This document shows positions 30,220 through 30,636 of a stretch of 30,636 bases of DNA, in pieces. Both the position numbers and the translations under genes were made by a program. The notes under the pieces were generated by a model. That model was not told the DNA's origin, did not search any database, and saw only the letters and a list, made by a program, of their open reading frames with translations. Origin of the DNA: OMIS01 sp044350895 (GTDB lineage: Bacteria > Patescibacteriota > Microgenomatia > UBA1400 > PJMF01); assembly GCA_044350895.1 (NCBI GenBank), contig JBILGT010000017.1:1-30636 (forward strand), in the 5' to 3' direction. The first letter of the stretch is position 1, and every line of letters starts with the position of its first letter.

Positions 30220-30501
30220 ATGACAAATAACGCCGAACAAACCCCACGCTTACAAATTGTTGTTGAAAATGAAACTTTCGGAAATTTTTTAATAGATGTA
30301 ATGCTCAAAATGCTCAGAGAGAGTGGAGTAATTGCTGTTGAGATTGCAATATTGGCAAAAGAAGGTGAGAATTTCACACATCCTGATGGTGGAGATGCTT
30401 TAGTCCCACAGGGGCATACCTATGTAGCTATAGAGCATTCATTTCTACGACAGTTGGGGAGTTTATATTCTGAACCCGAGCCAACTGCTGCACAAGCTTA
30501 A
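30220..30501 (+). CDS. Small soluble protein of unknown function
   Basis: A 93-residue protein with no signal or membrane segment. It has a beta/alpha start (RLQIVVENETFGNFLIDVMLKML), a central VEIAILAKEGENF and an Ala/Pro/Glu-rich tail (SEPEPTAAQA). I do not recognise a family. TATAGT lies 9 nt before the ATG with no Shine-Dalgarno, consistent with leaderless or near-leaderless expression. It is divergent from recA and 56 bases upstream of the tRNA gene. Confidence 0.6.
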   Translation: MTNNAEQTPRLQIVVENETFGNFLIDVMLKMLRESGVIAVEIAILAKEGENFTHPDGGDALVPQGHTYVAIEHSFLRQLGSLYSEPEPTAAQA

Positions 30502-30557
30502 ATTTTCTCTAAAATGAAGTACAATAGCTGCTGATGCCTCTGAGAGAAGAGGTGTAT

Positions 30558-30634
30558 CGGGGAGTAGTTCAGATGGCTAGAATACTCGCATGGGGTGCGA
30601 GCGGTCGCAGGTTCGAGTCCTGTCTCCCCGACCA
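30558..30634 (+). tRNA. tRNA-Pro (anticodon GGG)
   Basis: A complete 77-nt cloverleaf. Acceptor CGGGGAG/CTCCCCG has the C1-G72 pair typical of bacterial tRNA-Pro. There is a D arm with the GG pair, anticodon stem CTCGC/GCGAG with loop ATGGGGT (anticodon GGG at 34-36), T arm GCAGG-TTCGAGT-CCTGT, discriminator A, and an encoded CCA end. It decodes CCC/CCU. A small hairpin (CCTCT/AGAGG) lies just upstream in the leader. Confidence 0.95.
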
Positions 30635-30636
30635 AA

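Overview
The window looks like a chromosomal segment of a Patescibacteria (CPR) bacterium, possibly a Microgenomates-like lineage; the lineage is my inference. Reasons: AT-rich compact coding, a DUF4012 membrane protein, a lamin-tail surface protein, a membrane-anchored MurF-like ligase, an FtsE with a long charged tail, an RNase Y without a transmembrane anchor, and core genes (rpsI, HU, prfB, secG, rny, recA, tRNA-Pro). The genetic code appears standard: the UGA/UAA release factor RF2 is encoded, and no core gene has an internal TGA.

Layout. 1-0.4 kb: 3' end of rpsI. 0.4-1.6 kb: a decayed glycosyltransferase locus with a frameshift at an A8 run. 1.7-2.0 kb: HU. 2.1-3.9 kb: lamin-tail surface protein and a VanZ-like protein. 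3.9-5.9 kb: a GT2/GT4 glycosyltransferase pair. 5.9-9.0 kb: a GT-C-like polytopic protein with two small membrane or secreted proteins. 9.06-12.26 kb: a GC-rich island with two secreted proteins, each behind a long, structured, promoter-preceded leader. One of these proteins ends in YLPMVAR, a Chloroflexota-like tail. 12.4-13.4 kb: two small unknown genes, divergently transcribed. 13.4-16.5 kb: ftsE-ftsX-M23 peptidase operon for septal or cell-wall hydrolysis. 16.6-20.2 kb: conserved membrane protein, prfB and DUF4012 protein. 20.2-20.9 kb: cyclophilin lipoprotein. 20.97-25.35 kb (+): a tight operon of alpha/beta hydrolase, MurF-like ligase, DegT-type aminotransferase and FemX-like transferase, which reads as a cell-envelope peptide-assembly unit. 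25.35-30 kb (-): peptide-type ABC binding protein, secG, rny and recA. 30.2-30.6 kb (+): small unknown gene and tRNA-Pro(GGG).

The main points of interest are as follows. (1) The rny leader is a roughly 210-nt folded RNA closed by two nested 8-bp long-range helices, starting at a good promoter and ending just before the Shine-Dalgarno. (2) The M23 peptidase next to ftsEX has its catalytic motifs in circularly permuted order. (3) Many genes have a -10 hexamer only 5-9 nt before the ATG, so they are probably leaderless, alongside other genes with clear Shine-Dalgarno sites. (4) The GC-rich island carries structured leaders, an attenuator-like terminator and a 13-bp inverted repeat flanking one gene. 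(5) A glycosyltransferase gene is broken, or slippage-controlled, at a homopolymer. (6) TGA stops occur only in ATGA overlaps, and prfB has lost its autoregulatory frameshift.
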